Positions 17,120 through 25,442 of a stretch of DNA of 64,000 bases are shown here, in pieces (the stretch's first letter is position 1; every line of letters starts with the position of its first letter). The position numbers and the translations under genes are program-made. The DNA comes from Streptomyces sp. Edi4. Lineage in GTDB: Bacteria > Actinomycetota > Actinomycetes > Streptomycetales > Streptomycetaceae. The notes beneath the pieces are model-generated. The model made no database searches. It was given only the letters and a program-made list of their open reading frames with translations, and was not told where the DNA came from. Where the stretch lies: assembly GCF_040253615.1 (NCBI RefSeq), contig NZ_JBEJGY010000004.1:2294001-2358000 (forward strand), written 5' to 3'.

Positions 17120-18442
17120 TCACCTGGCCGCCTTCCGGGCCGGGCGGCCCTGGGCGGCGATGGCCTCGCGGTAGAGCCGGGCCGTGCCCTCGGCGGCGCG
17201 GGCCCAGGTGAACCGATCCAGGACGCGTTCGCGGCCCGCCGCGCCGAGCCTGGTCCGCAGCTCCGCGTCGCCGAGCAGCCGGGTGAGTTTGCCGGCCAGC
17301 GCGCCGGCGTCGCCGGGTGGCACCGCGAGGCAGGTCTCGCCGTCGGGGCCCGCGACCTCCGGGATGGCGCCGCCGGTCGTGGCGAGCAGCGGGGTGGCGG
17401 TGGCCATGGCCTCGGCGGCGGGCAGCGAGAAGCCCTCGTACAGCGACGGTACGCAGGCGACCTGCGCCGAGCGTACGAGGTCGACGAGTTCGGCGTCGGT
17501 GATGCCCTTGACGAACGCGACGGCGTCGGCGAGCCCGTACTTCTCGATGGCCTGGGCGACCGGTCCGTCCTCGGCGCGTTTGCCGACCACGACGAGGTGG
17601 GCGTCGGGACGCTCGGCGCGCACCTTGGCCAGGGCTTCGACGAGGAAGACCAGGCCCTTGAGCGGGACGTCCGCGCTCGATGTGGTCACGACGCGGCCGG
17701 GCACCTCGGCGACGGCGGGATCGGGCGACCACAGGGTGGTGTCCGCGCCGATGTGCACGACCTCGATGCGATCCTCGCGGACCCCGAGGTGGTCGACGAT
17801 CTCACCCTTGGAGGTGCCGGAGACGGTGAGCACGGAGGGCAGCCGGCGGGCGACCCGCTTCTGCATGTGCGTGAAGCCGTACCAGCGGCGCACCGAGGCG
17901 CGGCGCTTCCAGTCGGGGGCCGCGTCCAGTTCGAGCCTGCGGTCGACGGTGATGGGGTGGTGGATCGTGGTGACCAGGGGCGCGCCGATGTCGCCGAGCA
18001 GGCCGTAGCCGAGGGTCTGGTTGTCGTGCACGACGTCGAACTCGCCCCGGCGTCCGGCCAGATGGCGCCGGGCGCGCAGCGAGAACGTCAGCGGCTCGGG
18101 AAAGCCGCCGGTGCGCATGGTGGCGACTTCCAGGTGGTCGATCCAGTCCCGGTACTCCTCCCGCGCCGGGGTGCGGAAGGGGTCGGGCGAGCGGTAGAGG
18201 TCCATGCTGGCGAGCTCGGTGAGCCGGACGCCCTCGTCGAGCACGGGGTAGGGCTGGGCGCCGATGACCTCGACGTGGTGGCCGAGCCGGGCCAGTTCGC
18301 GCGAGAGGTGACGCACGTAGACGCCCTGGCCGCCGCAGAACGGGTTCCCCTTGTAGGTCAGGAGCGCGATGCGCAGCGGGCGTTCGTCCGCGCGGTCGGC
18401 GTCCCCGGTGCGGGGGCTTGCTTCTATGGCCTCAGCGGTCAC
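17120..18442 (-). CDS. Glycosyltransferase family 4
   Basis: 440 residues from a GTG at 18442. The GT-B fold is clear: acceptor-side loop KGNPFCGGQGVYVRHLSREL, VVHDNQTLGYG and HHPITVDRR, then the nucleotide-sugar side with RVVTTSSADVPLKGL and the EX7E-like region VPSLYEGFSLPAAEAMA. It is first in a three-gene operon with the methyltransferase and toroid enzyme. It is divergent from the KstR-like gene; a KstR-type operator lies in the shared promoter region. Confidence 0.9.
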   Translation of the reverse strand: MTAEAIEASPRTGDADRADERPLRIALLTYKGNPFCGGQGVYVRHLSRELARLGHHVEVIGAQPYPVLDEGVRLTELASMDLYRSPDPFRTPAREEYRDWIDHLEVATMRTGGFPEPLTFSLRARRHLAGRRGEFDVVHDNQTLGYGLLGDIGAPLVTTIHHPITVDRRLELDAAPDWKRRASVRRWYGFTHMQKRVARRLPSVLTVSGTSKGEIVDHLGVREDRIEVVHIGADTTLWSPDPAVAEVPGRVVTTSSADVPLKGLVFLVEALAKVRAERPDAHLVVVGKRAEDGPVAQAIEKYGLADAVAFVKGITDAELVDLVRSAQVACVPSLYEGFSLPAAEAMATATPLLATTGGAIPEVAGPDGETCLAVPPGDAGALAGKLTRLLGDAELRTRLGAAGRERVLDRFTWARAAEGTARLYREAIAAQGRPARKAAR

Positions 18443-18496
18443 TCGCGGCCCCCTTCATCACTGCGTTTCGCCGGAGCGTAACCGCTCGCGCTAATC

Positions 18497-18510
18497 TAGA
18501 ACAAGTTCCA
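18497..18510. promoter_or_regulatory. KstR-like operator between the glycosyltransferase and the regulator
   Basis: TAGAACAAGTTCCA matches TNNAACNNGTTNNA at all fixed positions. The core GAAC-AA-GTTC is a perfect inverted repeat. Its position suggests autoregulation of the TetR gene at 18697 and possible control of the glycosyltransferase operon at 18442. Confidence 0.65.
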
Positions 18511-18696
18511 GACTTGATCCTTCTTGAGCGTGCTTTGATCACTCAAGGAGCATCGAATCTACCGGCAGGTAGTGCGACTGTAAGGGCCGGATCAGGTGAT
18601 TCGCGCCACCACGGGGCCCCTGCCATGCTGGGCCGCCCAAGACCGTGGCAGAGAACGCCGGAGAAGCCGGGGAAGCGGACAAACGGAACGGTACAT

Positions 18697-19314
18697 ATGA
18701 CAGCGGAAGTCAAGGCGGCCACCTCGGCCTCCCCTGCCCTGACCGAACGCCAGGAGGCCCGGCGCCGCCGCATCCTGCACGCGAGCGCCCAGCTGGCCGG
18801 CCGGGGCGGCTTCGACGCGGTGCAGATGCGCGAGGTGGCCGAGGCCGCGGGGGTCGCGCTCGGCACCTTGTACCGCTACTTCCCTTCCAAGATCCATCTG
18901 CTGGTCGCCACGATGCAGGACCAGTTGCAGCACCTGCACGGCACGCTGCGCAAGCATCCGCCGTCCGGCGCCGGTTCGGCCGAGCGGGTGGCCGAAACCC
19001 TCATGCGGGCCTTCCGCGCGCTCCAGCGCGAGCCGCATCTGGCGGACGCGATGGTGCGGGCGCTCACCTTCGCGGACCGCTCGGTCAGCCCCGAGGTGGA
19101 CACCGTCTCGCGGCAGACCACGGCGATCATCCTCGACGCGATGGGGCTCGACCGGCCGAGCCCGGAGCAGCTTTCCGCCGTCCGGGTCATCGAGCACACC
19201 TGGCACTCGGCCCTGATCACCTGGCTCTCGGGCCGGGCCTCCATCGCGCAGGTCAAGATCGACATCGAAACGGTCTGCAAACTGATCGACATCACCGCCC
19301 CGCCGAGCCCCTGA
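18697..19314 (+). CDS. kstR: TetR-family regulator, KstR-like
   Basis: 205 residues from the ATG at 18697. The N-terminal helix-turn-helix reads FDAVQMREVAEAAGVALGT followed by LYRYFPSKIHLLV. This matches the mycobacterial KstR recognition region (AVQMR, VGTLYRYFPSK, HLLV) closely, better than generic TetR proteins. The C-terminal ligand domain also has the KstR-type AMVRALTFADRSVSPEVD and WHSALITWLSGRAS. KstR represses cholesterol catabolism genes and is released by a steroid-CoA thioester. Sites of the KstR type lie upstream of this gene and of the thiolase at 10364. The ligand here is inferred, not shown. Confidence 0.78.
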   Translation: MTAEVKAATSASPALTERQEARRRRILHASAQLAGRGGFDAVQMREVAEAAGVALGTLYRYFPSKIHLLVATMQDQLQHLHGTLRKHPPSGAGSAERVAETLMRAFRALQREPHLADAMVRALTFADRSVSPEVDTVSRQTTAIILDAMGLDRPSPEQLSAVRVIEHTWHSALITWLSGRASIAQVKIDIETVCKLIDITAPPSP

Positions 19315-19347
19315 CCGGCTGTCGGAGCCGTCCGGGGCCGCCGGGAC

Positions 19348-19581
19348 TCACTCCTCGGGCGGGAAGACGCTCTCGCCGGTGCCGAGCAGAGTGACCGAAA
19401 TGGCCTCGACCGGGCAGCCCTCGGCGGCGGCCAGGACGTTCTCGTCGGCGTCGGAATCGGGCGTACGGGGATGGGACTGGCGCGCGGCGTCGAGCCGGAA
19501 GCCGTCCGGGGCGTGATGGAGGCACATGCCGGAGCCGATGCACACGCTCCGGTCGACCTCGACGTGCCAGCGGTCGCCCAT
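19348..19581 (-). CDS. Ferredoxin, [3Fe-4S] type
   Basis: 77 residues. Cysteines at 14, 20 and 56 (CIGSGMC and GCPVEAI) have the spacing of P450-associated ferredoxins, with Ser17 where the fourth cysteine of a 4Fe-4S cluster would be. Such proteins pass electrons to cytochromes P450. Its start overlaps the stop of the aldehyde dehydrogenase (ATGA), so they are co-translated. The obvious partner in this window is the CYP125-like P450 at 33842, some 14 kb away. Confidence 0.88.
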   Translation of the reverse strand: MGDRWHVEVDRSVCIGSGMCLHHAPDGFRLDAARQSHPRTPDSDADENVLAAAEGCPVEAISVTLLGTGESVFPPEE

Positions 19582-21041
19582 CACGCACCCCCATGCCCGG
19601 CGGGCAGATGGATCATCTTGTGCTCCAGGTACTCCCCGAAGCCCTCGGGCCCGAACTCCCGCCCCAGACCTGAGGACTTGTAGCCGCCGAAGGGGCCGAG
19701 CATGTCGAGGCTGAAGGTGTTGACGTTGAAGGTGCCGGTGCGCACCCGGCGCCCGAAGTCGATGCCGTGCTCCACGTCGGCGGTCCACACGCTGCCGCTG
19801 AGCCCGTACGCGGAATCGTTGGCGATCCGCAGCGCCTCGGCCTCGTCCTCGTACGGCAGCAGACAGATCACCGGCCCGAAGATCTCCTCGCGGGCCACGC
19901 GCATCGTGTTGTCGACCTCGCCGAAGAGCGTCGGCTCGACGTACCAGCCACGGTCGAGCCCGGCGGGGCGGCCGCCGCCCGCGAGGATCTTTGCGCCCTC
20001 CTCCTGGCCGATCCGGATGTAGTCGAGCGAGCGGCGCCGCTGGCGCTCGGCGACCAGCGGCCCGACCTGGGTGGCCGAGTCCATCGGGTCCCCGACGACC
20101 AGCGCGTTGGCGGCGGCGGCGAACGCCTCGGCGTACTCGTCGTAGCGGGCGCGCGGCGCGAGGACGCGCGTCTGGGCCACGCAGGCCTGCCCGTTGTTCA
20201 TCCAGGCGGCGGGGACGACACCGGCGACGGCCGCCTCGAGATCCGCGTCCGGCAGGATCACCGCGGCCGACTTGCCGCCGAGCTCCAGGGTGACGCGGGT
20301 CAGGTGGCGCGCGGCCACCTCCATCACGCGCTTGCCGGCGGCGACGGACCCGGTGAAGGCCACCTTGTCGACGCCGGGGTGCCCGACCAGGTACTCGCTG
20401 ACCTCGCGGTCGGCGGGCAGGATGGACAGGACGCCCTCGGGCAGCCCGGCCCCGGCGGCGATCTCGCCCAGGATGTAGGCGTCCAGCGGCGTCTCGGGCG
20501 ACGGCTTGAGGACGACCGAGCAGCCGGTGAGCAGCGCCGGGGCGAGCTTGGCGGCGGCCACGAACTGGGGCACGTTCCACGGCACCACGGCCGCCACCAC
20601 ACCGACCGGCTCGCGCCGCACCAGGAGCGGGCCGAGCGCGCCCGATCGCCTTTCCTCGTACGGGAATCGACGGGCGACGGTGATGGCCGAGTCCCACACC
20701 ATCATCGCGCCGAGCGCCTGGGCGAGCACGCTCCAGGAGTACGGCGAGCCGTTCTGCGCGCTGATCGTCCGGGCGATCTCCTCGTGCCGCGCGAGGATCG
20801 CGTCCTTGATCCGCGACACCACCTCGACGCGCTCCTCGGGCGTGGCCCGCGCCCAGGGCCCCGACTCGAACGCCGTGCGCGCGGCGGCGACGGCCCGGTC
20901 CACGTCGGCCGGCGAGGCGTGCGGGACGCGGCCGATGACCTCCTCGGTGTGCGGTGAGATGACCTCGATGACGCCGGAGCCGAGGGGGTCGGTCAACTCC
21001 CCGCCGATGTAGAGCTGTCGGTGTTCCACGAGTTCGGTCAT
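19581..21041 (-). CDS. Aldehyde dehydrogenase family protein
   Basis: 486 residues from the ATG at 21041, with GGGAGG upstream. The NAD-binding element is FTGSVAAGKRVME, the catalytic Glu is in VTLELGGKSAAV and the catalytic Cys in NNGQACVAQTRVL. This is a full-length ALDH. It is co-transcribed with the ferredoxin and lies beside the KstR-like gene, converging with it. In steroid side-chain breakdown a P450 oxidises the terminal carbon to alcohol, aldehyde and acid, so an ALDH fits, though CYP125 can make the acid alone. Confidence 0.9.
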   Translation of the reverse strand: MTELVEHRQLYIGGELTDPLGSGVIEVISPHTEEVIGRVPHASPADVDRAVAAARTAFESGPWARATPEERVEVVSRIKDAILARHEEIARTISAQNGSPYSWSVLAQALGAMMVWDSAITVARRFPYEERRSGALGPLLVRREPVGVVAAVVPWNVPQFVAAAKLAPALLTGCSVVLKPSPETPLDAYILGEIAAGAGLPEGVLSILPADREVSEYLVGHPGVDKVAFTGSVAAGKRVMEVAARHLTRVTLELGGKSAAVILPDADLEAAVAGVVPAAWMNNGQACVAQTRVLAPRARYDEYAEAFAAAANALVVGDPMDSATQVGPLVAERQRRRSLDYIRIGQEEGAKILAGGGRPAGLDRGWYVEPTLFGEVDNTMRVAREEIFGPVICLLPYEDEAEALRIANDSAYGLSGSVWTADVEHGIDFGRRVRTGTFNVNTFSLDMLGPFGGYKSSGLGREFGPEGFGEYLEHKMIHLPAGHGGA

Positions 21042-21281
21042 GACCTGGTGCCTCCCGGGACCTGACGCTGTTTCAGAACTGATACCAGTTCCCGTTGCAG
21101 GAGTCCACGGCGGAGGCCGGGGGCGCGCGTGGTCCGGCCCCCTACCGCACAAGTGCGTAGCGAGCGCGTTAAAGGTCCGGCAATCGGCTTGTGATCCGCG
21201 TCTCCACGGCCATCATGGACGTGGGCATCGCACCGGCCCCCAACTCCGGTGCGGGCCAGGAATGAGGGCACCCACGCGAAA
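21042..21281. promoter_or_regulatory. Promoter region of the ALDH-ferredoxin operon
   Basis: No gene is visible here. Besides the GAAC-N8-GTTC site at 21076 it holds CTGACGCTGTTTCAG at 21062-21076, a poor (11 of 15) match to the palindrome found at 10487, 22262 and 33790. The rest is ordinary GC-rich sequence up to the terminator at 21282. Confidence 0.4.
21076..21091. promoter_or_regulatory. GAAC-N8-GTTC operator in the ALDH promoter
   Basis: GAACTGATACCAGTTC is a palindrome with 6-bp arms (GAACTG/CAGTTC). It matches 14 of 16 bases with GAACTGATACGCGTTC in front of the FadA5-like gene (33634). It is a variant of the KstR-type half sites with wider spacing. Confidence 0.55.
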
Positions 21282-21306
21282 GGCCCCCCGCCGGCTGCGG
21301 AGGGCC
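21282..21306 (-). terminator. Hairpin terminator of the small gene at 21362-21658
   Basis: Arms at 21282-21291 and 21297-21306 (GGCCCCCCGC and GCGGAGGGCC, one mismatch) around CGGCT. On the minus strand it is followed by TTTCGCG. It lies downstream of the minus-strand small gene and supports that gene being transcribed. Confidence 0.55.
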
Positions 21307-21361
21307 GATCGCGGGGCCGGGGTCGGAGGCACTGATCCTGCTTCCGAACCCGGCCCGCTCC

Positions 21362-21658
21362 TCACCCCCGCCGGATGTCCCTCAGCACCTCTGGTAGCCC
21401 GGATCCCGGTGGGGGCTCCGGCAGTGCCGGGGGCCGACCTGGTTCAGGGTTGACCACCTGAAAGGTCGGGGCGTAGACGAGGTTGTAGGTGTTGGCGTTG
21501 TAGGTGATGTAGGTGGTGTCGACGGGCGCCTGACGGCGCTCCCTCCTGGCTCGGCGGCCCGCGGCGGCGTACCGCGAGGCCTCCCAGCACCAGCGCAGGA
21601 TCTCGCCAATGACGACTGCGTAGTGCGACCAAAGCATCCACTCTTGGAACCGTTCCAA
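21362..21658 (-). CDS. Small hypothetical protein (98 aa)
   Basis: TTG start at 21658 with GGGAG five bases upstream; ATG 21637 is the alternative. The N-terminus is amphipathic (WMLWSHYAVVIGEILRWCW), followed by a basic stretch (AAAGRRARRERR), a Tyr/Asn-rich segment (TTYITYNANTYNLVYAPTF) and a Pro-rich tail. It looks like a small membrane-associated protein. Family not recognised. A hairpin terminator follows it, which favours a real gene. Confidence 0.5.
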   Translation of the reverse strand: MERFQEWMLWSHYAVVIGEILRWCWEASRYAAAGRRARRERRQAPVDTTYITYNANTYNLVYAPTFQVVNPEPGRPPALPEPPPGSGLPEVLRDIRRG

Positions 21659-22260
21659 AACCGCTCCCTATCGCGAGGGTCACGCTGGTGGTGCTCTTGC
21701 GGTGGCTGCCGCTCGGTCTGTTCGGCCGGGAGACAGCCGGTCGGCCGACCCGGCCGCCCCCAGGGGAGGCAACCGGATCGGGATCTGCCACGGGAGGACA
21801 CCCGTAGGACGACTGGCGTCGGGTGCGACTCCCCTTACTGAAGAGCTCCCGGAGGGACCGGGTGCGGCACTTGTTGACGAGGCCGCCCCGGAGGGACCGG
21901 TTCGGCTCTTGTCGGCGACGCGCCTTCAAGTGGCGCCATGTGGTGCGCGATAGGGCTGTGGAGTTGTCAACGTCCCTCGCGGGGCCCGCCGGCTGGGCCG
22001 GGCATCCGGAGTGGATGTCTCAGAGTGCATGTGCCGTGCCCGGCGCCGCCCATGGGATCGTGCACAAAGCCAGCGCCGATATGTTGTCGCCTCCTGACAG
22101 AGGCAAGGGCCGGGTGCGGGCACGGGCGCCAAAGGCCCTGGTGGGCGCGGTGATTGGCCGGTGCACGTGGTGGCCGGACCACCTGGACGCGCGGTGTGGC
22201 GCGCGTCTCAGTCGCGGGACGGGGCGCCCTCGGGACTGCCGGTGGTTTCGCCGCGCAATG
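21659..22260. other. Intergenic stretch without a clear gene
   Basis: About 600 bases. The only structure seen is an imperfect direct repeat near 21849-21905, two GGAGGGACCGG segments 47 bases apart each followed by a CTTGT element. The open frames running through are Arg-rich and have no ribosome sites. Confidence 0.4.
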
Positions 22261-22261
22261 A

Positions 22262-22276
22262 CTGACGATCCGTCAG
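22262..22276. promoter_or_regulatory. 15-bp palindromic operator before the MBL-fold gene
   Basis: CTGACGATCCGTCAG, with 7-bp arms when flanking A and T are counted (ACTGACG/CGTCAGT). It aligns with 10487-10501 and 33790-33804. It lies 72 bases upstream of the metallo-beta-lactamase-fold gene, a promoter-proximal position. Confidence 0.6.
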
Positions 22277-22347
22277 TTCTCGTTATAGTGACGGTGATAC
22301 GTGCCGTCGGCCGTACATCCGCAGGACACCGAAGAGACGAGGACTCC

Positions 22348-23409
22348 ATGTCGCAGGAGCCGGCCGCTCCTCAGGTGACCGACCACGGGGGCGGCGTCCA
22401 CTCCATCAAGGTGCCGATACCGGACAACCCGCTCGGCCACACCCTGGTCCACCTCCTCGACACCGACCGGGGTCCGGTCCTCGTCGACACCGGGTGGGAC
22501 GACCCCGCGTCCTGGGACATCCTCACGGCCGGGCTGCGCGCGCTCGGTACGGAGGTCCGTGACGTGCACGGCGTGGTCATCACCCATCACCACCCCGACC
22601 ACCACGGGCTCTCCGGCCGGGTCAGGGAGGCGTCCGGGGCCTGGATCGCGATGCACGCCGCCGACGCGGCCGTCGTACGCCGCACCCGGGCGGCCGAACC
22701 CGGGCTCTGGCTCACCTATCTGTGCGCCAAGCTCGCGGCCGCCGGGGCGCCCGAGGAACACCTCGCTCCCCTGCGGGAGGCCCGCGCGTCCGGGCGCACG
22801 GGGACCCTGCCGGGGCTGCGGGCCGCGCTGCCCGACCGCGAGATCGCGCCCGGCGAGCTGCTGCCGCTGGCCGGGCGCCGGCTCCGCGCGATCTGGACGC
22901 CCGGGCACACGCCCGGCCACGTCTGCCTCCACCTGGAGGAGGCGCATCCGTCCCAACTCCCGGGAAACGGCCGCTTGTTCAGCGGGGACCACCTGCTCCC
23001 CGGCATCACGCCGCACATCGGTCTGTACGAGGACCCCGACGACGCCGCCTGCACCGATCCGCTGGGCGACTATCTCGACTCCCTCGAACGGGTCGGGCGG
23101 CTCGGGGTCGCGGAGGTGCTGCCCGCGCACCAGCATCCCTTCACGGGCGCGCAGGCTCGGGTGGCCCAGTTGCTTGCCCACCACGAGGACCGCCTCAACG
23201 GGCTGCTCGCCCTGCTCTCCACGCCGCTCACGCCGTGGCAGCTGGCCGAGCGCATGGAGTGGAACCGGCCCTGGGAGCAGATTCCGTACGGGTCGCGCAC
23301 GATTGCCGTCTCCGAGGCGGAGGCGCATGTGCGGCGGCTGGAGAAGAGGGGCCGCGTCGAACGCCTCGAGCCCCCGGACGCGGGGCCCGTCCGGTACCGG
23401 TCCCTGTAG
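22348..23409 (+). CDS. MBL-fold metallo-hydrolase
   Basis: 353 residues from the ATG at 22348, with GAGGA upstream. The metal site is intact: HHHPDHHG (HxHxDH), a later His in TPGHTPGHVCLH, Asp in FSGDHLLPG and His in LPAHQHPF. A C-terminal winged-helix-like region (LAERMEWNRPWEQIPYG) is typical of the actinobacterial MBL group linked with acyl-CoA metabolism. It may hydrolyse a CoA thioester or lactone. It shares a palindromic operator with the thiolase and CYP125 promoters, so it probably belongs to the same regulated set. Confidence 0.85.
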   Translation: MSQEPAAPQVTDHGGGVHSIKVPIPDNPLGHTLVHLLDTDRGPVLVDTGWDDPASWDILTAGLRALGTEVRDVHGVVITHHHPDHHGLSGRVREASGAWIAMHAADAAVVRRTRAAEPGLWLTYLCAKLAAAGAPEEHLAPLREARASGRTGTLPGLRAALPDREIAPGELLPLAGRRLRAIWTPGHTPGHVCLHLEEAHPSQLPGNGRLFSGDHLLPGITPHIGLYEDPDDAACTDPLGDYLDSLERVGRLGVAEVLPAHQHPFTGAQARVAQLLAHHEDRLNGLLALLSTPLTPWQLAERMEWNRPWEQIPYGSRTIAVSEAEAHVRRLEKRGRVERLEPPDAGPVRYRSL

Positions 23410-23423
23410 CCCGTCCCGCACCC

Positions 23424-23900
23424 TGGCGCCTGGGGCTCCGCCCCAGACCCCCTTCGCGCCTGAAGGGCGCTCGTCCTCAATCTCTCCCAAGGCCTTAAGG
23501 GCCAGGGGGGACCCCCATGACAGGCTGAGGATGCCGACGTGGGCCAGCATCGCCCCCGCCAGGGGCGCGGGGAACTGCGCGACCAGCCACGCACGGCCCG
23601 CAGCCGGCACTCCTGGGGCTCCGCCCCAGACCCCGTTCGCGCCTGAAGGGCGCTCGTCCTCAATCGCCGGACGGGCTGGGTATGCGTATGCGGGCCGGCG
23701 CGGCCCCTGCCAGGGACTGCGGCCACAGGCCGAGGATGCCCGTGCCGGCCAGCACCGGATGCTCAGGGGCGCGGGGAACTGCGCGACCAGCCACGCACGG
23801 CCCGCGCCCGAGGGCGGACCAGAACCTCCGGGGCGCGGGGAAGCGCGCGGGCGGCCAGTCGCGGTCCGCAGCCGAGAGCGGACCGGGTTTCGGGCAGGGG
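23424..23900 (+). repeat. Dispersed intergenic module, copy 2 (two iterations)
   Basis: Directly after the MBL gene. Two successive iterations carry the hairpin TGGGGCTCCGCCCCA, then CGCCTGAAGGGCGCTCGTCC, a GGCTGAGGATGCC-type 53-bp unit and GGGGCGCGGGGAACTGCGCGA. It is oriented with the MBL gene. The same order of elements is found at 8.75, 31.96 and 60.70 kb. No gene is seen. Confidence 0.8.
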
Positions 23901-23935
23901 CCCGGGCCCCTGCCCCCCGCTGCTGAACCCCACCG

Positions 23936-24090
23936 GTAAGGTGGACGCGTCGTCGTCATGCCCGTACGGGGGGAACCCGGCGCGACCCCGGCGCCGCCCC
24001 TTCCCCAGGGCTCTCGGCTCCGTGAGCCACCCCCACTGGGGGCAAGCCGGAATGCCCCGTCACCGCATGACCGGCTCACCGTCACCCGCA
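23936..24090 (+). ncRNA. Probable cobalamin (B12) riboswitch
   Basis: Core elements appear in the expected order. GGGGGGAACCCGGCGCGACC fits the GGGAA...GGTGNGA core, then comes a CCCC-rich arm. The 3' half has the hairpin CCCCCACTGGGGG followed by CAAGCCGGAATGCC, which matches the conserved B12 box in actinobacterial examples. It lies about 100 bases before the first gene of an ECF transporter operon. Boundaries are approximate and no secondary-structure score was computed. Confidence 0.65.
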
Positions 24091-24188
24091 CACCGCAGGT
24101 GACCGGCACCGTCGAGGTACACGGAGCCGGAGCCGGGTGCAGCATGCGCCCGTGCCCGTGCTCCCCCGCAGGAGAGGCACCGCCCGCC

Positions 24189-25442
24189 ATGACCGTACGC
24201 CGCCGCGCCGCAGCAGTCGCCGCAGCATTCGCCGCAGCCACCGCCGCCATCGGCGCAGCCGCCCCGGCCGCCTTCGCCGACGGCACGCCGCCCCCCGCCG
24301 CGGTCCCGCCGGGCCTGTACGGCACGAAGGACCCCCAGTTCGACGGAGTCTTCCGGCAGTCGCTCGCCTTCCTCGCCCAGGAGAAGGCCGCCGTCTCCCC
24401 CGCCGACAAGGCCATCGCCTGGCTCGCCGGGCAGCAGTGCGCCGACGGCTCCTTCATGTCCTTCCGCGCCGACCCCGCCAAGGCGTGCGATCCGGCCAAG
24501 CTGGACACCAACGCCACCTCCGCCGCCGTGCAGGCACTCGTCGCGGTCGGCGGCCACACCGACGCCGTCAAGAAGAGCGTCACCTGGCTGAAGTCCGTGC
24601 AGCAGGACGACGGCGGCTGGCCGTACACGCCCGGCATGGGCGGCAGCGACGCCAACTCCACCGCGATCGTGATCGGTGCCCTCGCCGCCGCCGGCGAGAA
24701 GCCCGCCGACGTGAAGTCCGCCAAGGGCGGCAAGACCCCCTTCGACGCGCTGCTCACCTTCGCGCTGCCCTGCGACGACCCCAACGGCGCGGGCGCCTTC
24801 GCCTTCCAGCCCGACCCCAAGACGCAGAAGCTGTACGCCAACGCCGACGCGACCGCCGCAGCCGTGACCGGCTCGCTCGGCAAGGGCCTCACCGCCACCG
24901 CCGGCGCCGCCGACACCAAGGGCGCCGCCTGCGAGAAGGCCGCCACCCCCGAGCAGGGCGCGCACAACGGCGCCGCCTACCTCGCCAGGACGCTGGCACC
25001 GACCGGTTTCCTGAAGTCCGCGATGCCGGGCGCCACCGACCAGCCCGACTACGGCAACACCGCCGACGCGGTCGTCGCCCTCGCCGCCGCGGGCCTGCCC
25101 GACCAGGCCAAGAAGTCCGCCGACTGGCTCGCCAAGAACGCCACCGCCTGGGCCAAGGACAACGGCCCGGCCGCCTACGCCCAGCTCGTCTTCGCCGCCG
25201 ACGCGGCCGGCGCCGACCCGAAGAACTTCGGCGGCACCGACCTCGTCAAGGCCCTCAACGCCACCGGCCCCGCGCCCAAGGCCGCCGCGTCCTCCTCGGC
25301 GCCGGCCGACGAGACCAAGAAGAAGGACGACGAGAAGAAGGACGACGGCATCTCCGTCTGGTGGATCGTGGGCGTCGGCCTGCTCGCCGGCATCGGCGTC
25401 GGCTTCCTGATCAGCGGCCGCAAGAAGAACCAGCGACTCTGA
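24189..25442 (+). CDS. Exported alpha/alpha-toroid protein with C-terminal membrane anchor
   Basis: 417 residues from the ATG at 24189, with GGAGAGG upstream. A signal peptide (AAAVAAAFAAATAAIG...AFA) is followed by four or more helix-pair repeats: AIAWLAGQQCADGSF, SVTWLKSVQQDDGGWPY, AAYLARTLAPTGF, SADWLAKNATAW. A Lys/Asp linker and C-terminal helix (WWIVGVGLLAGIGVGFLI) anchor it. Repeats hit the prenyltransferase/squalene-cyclase fold, which is also the fold of the alpha domain of transcobalamin and intrinsic factor. Behind a B12 riboswitch and before an ECF transporter, a surface cobalamin-binding role is more likely than catalysis. Confidence 0.8.
   Translation: MTVRRRAAAVAAAFAAATAAIGAAAPAAFADGTPPPAAVPPGLYGTKDPQFDGVFRQSLAFLAQEKAAVSPADKAIAWLAGQQCADGSFMSFRADPAKACDPAKLDTNATSAAVQALVAVGGHTDAVKKSVTWLKSVQQDDGGWPYTPGMGGSDANSTAIVIGALAAAGEKPADVKSAKGGKTPFDALLTFALPCDDPNGAGAFAFQPDPKTQKLYANADATAAAVTGSLGKGLTATAGAADTKGAACEKAATPEQGAHNGAAYLARTLAPTGFLKSAMPGATDQPDYGNTADAVVALAAAGLPDQAKKSADWLAKNATAWAKDNGPAAYAQLVFAADAAGADPKNFGGTDLVKALNATGPAPKAAASSSAPADETKKKDDEKKDDGISVWWIVGVGLLAGIGVGFLISGRKKNQRL

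Noticed and set aside
23958..24188. N-terminal extension of the toroid protein
   Set aside because: It would run through the riboswitch; the ATG at 24189 gives a proper signal peptide.
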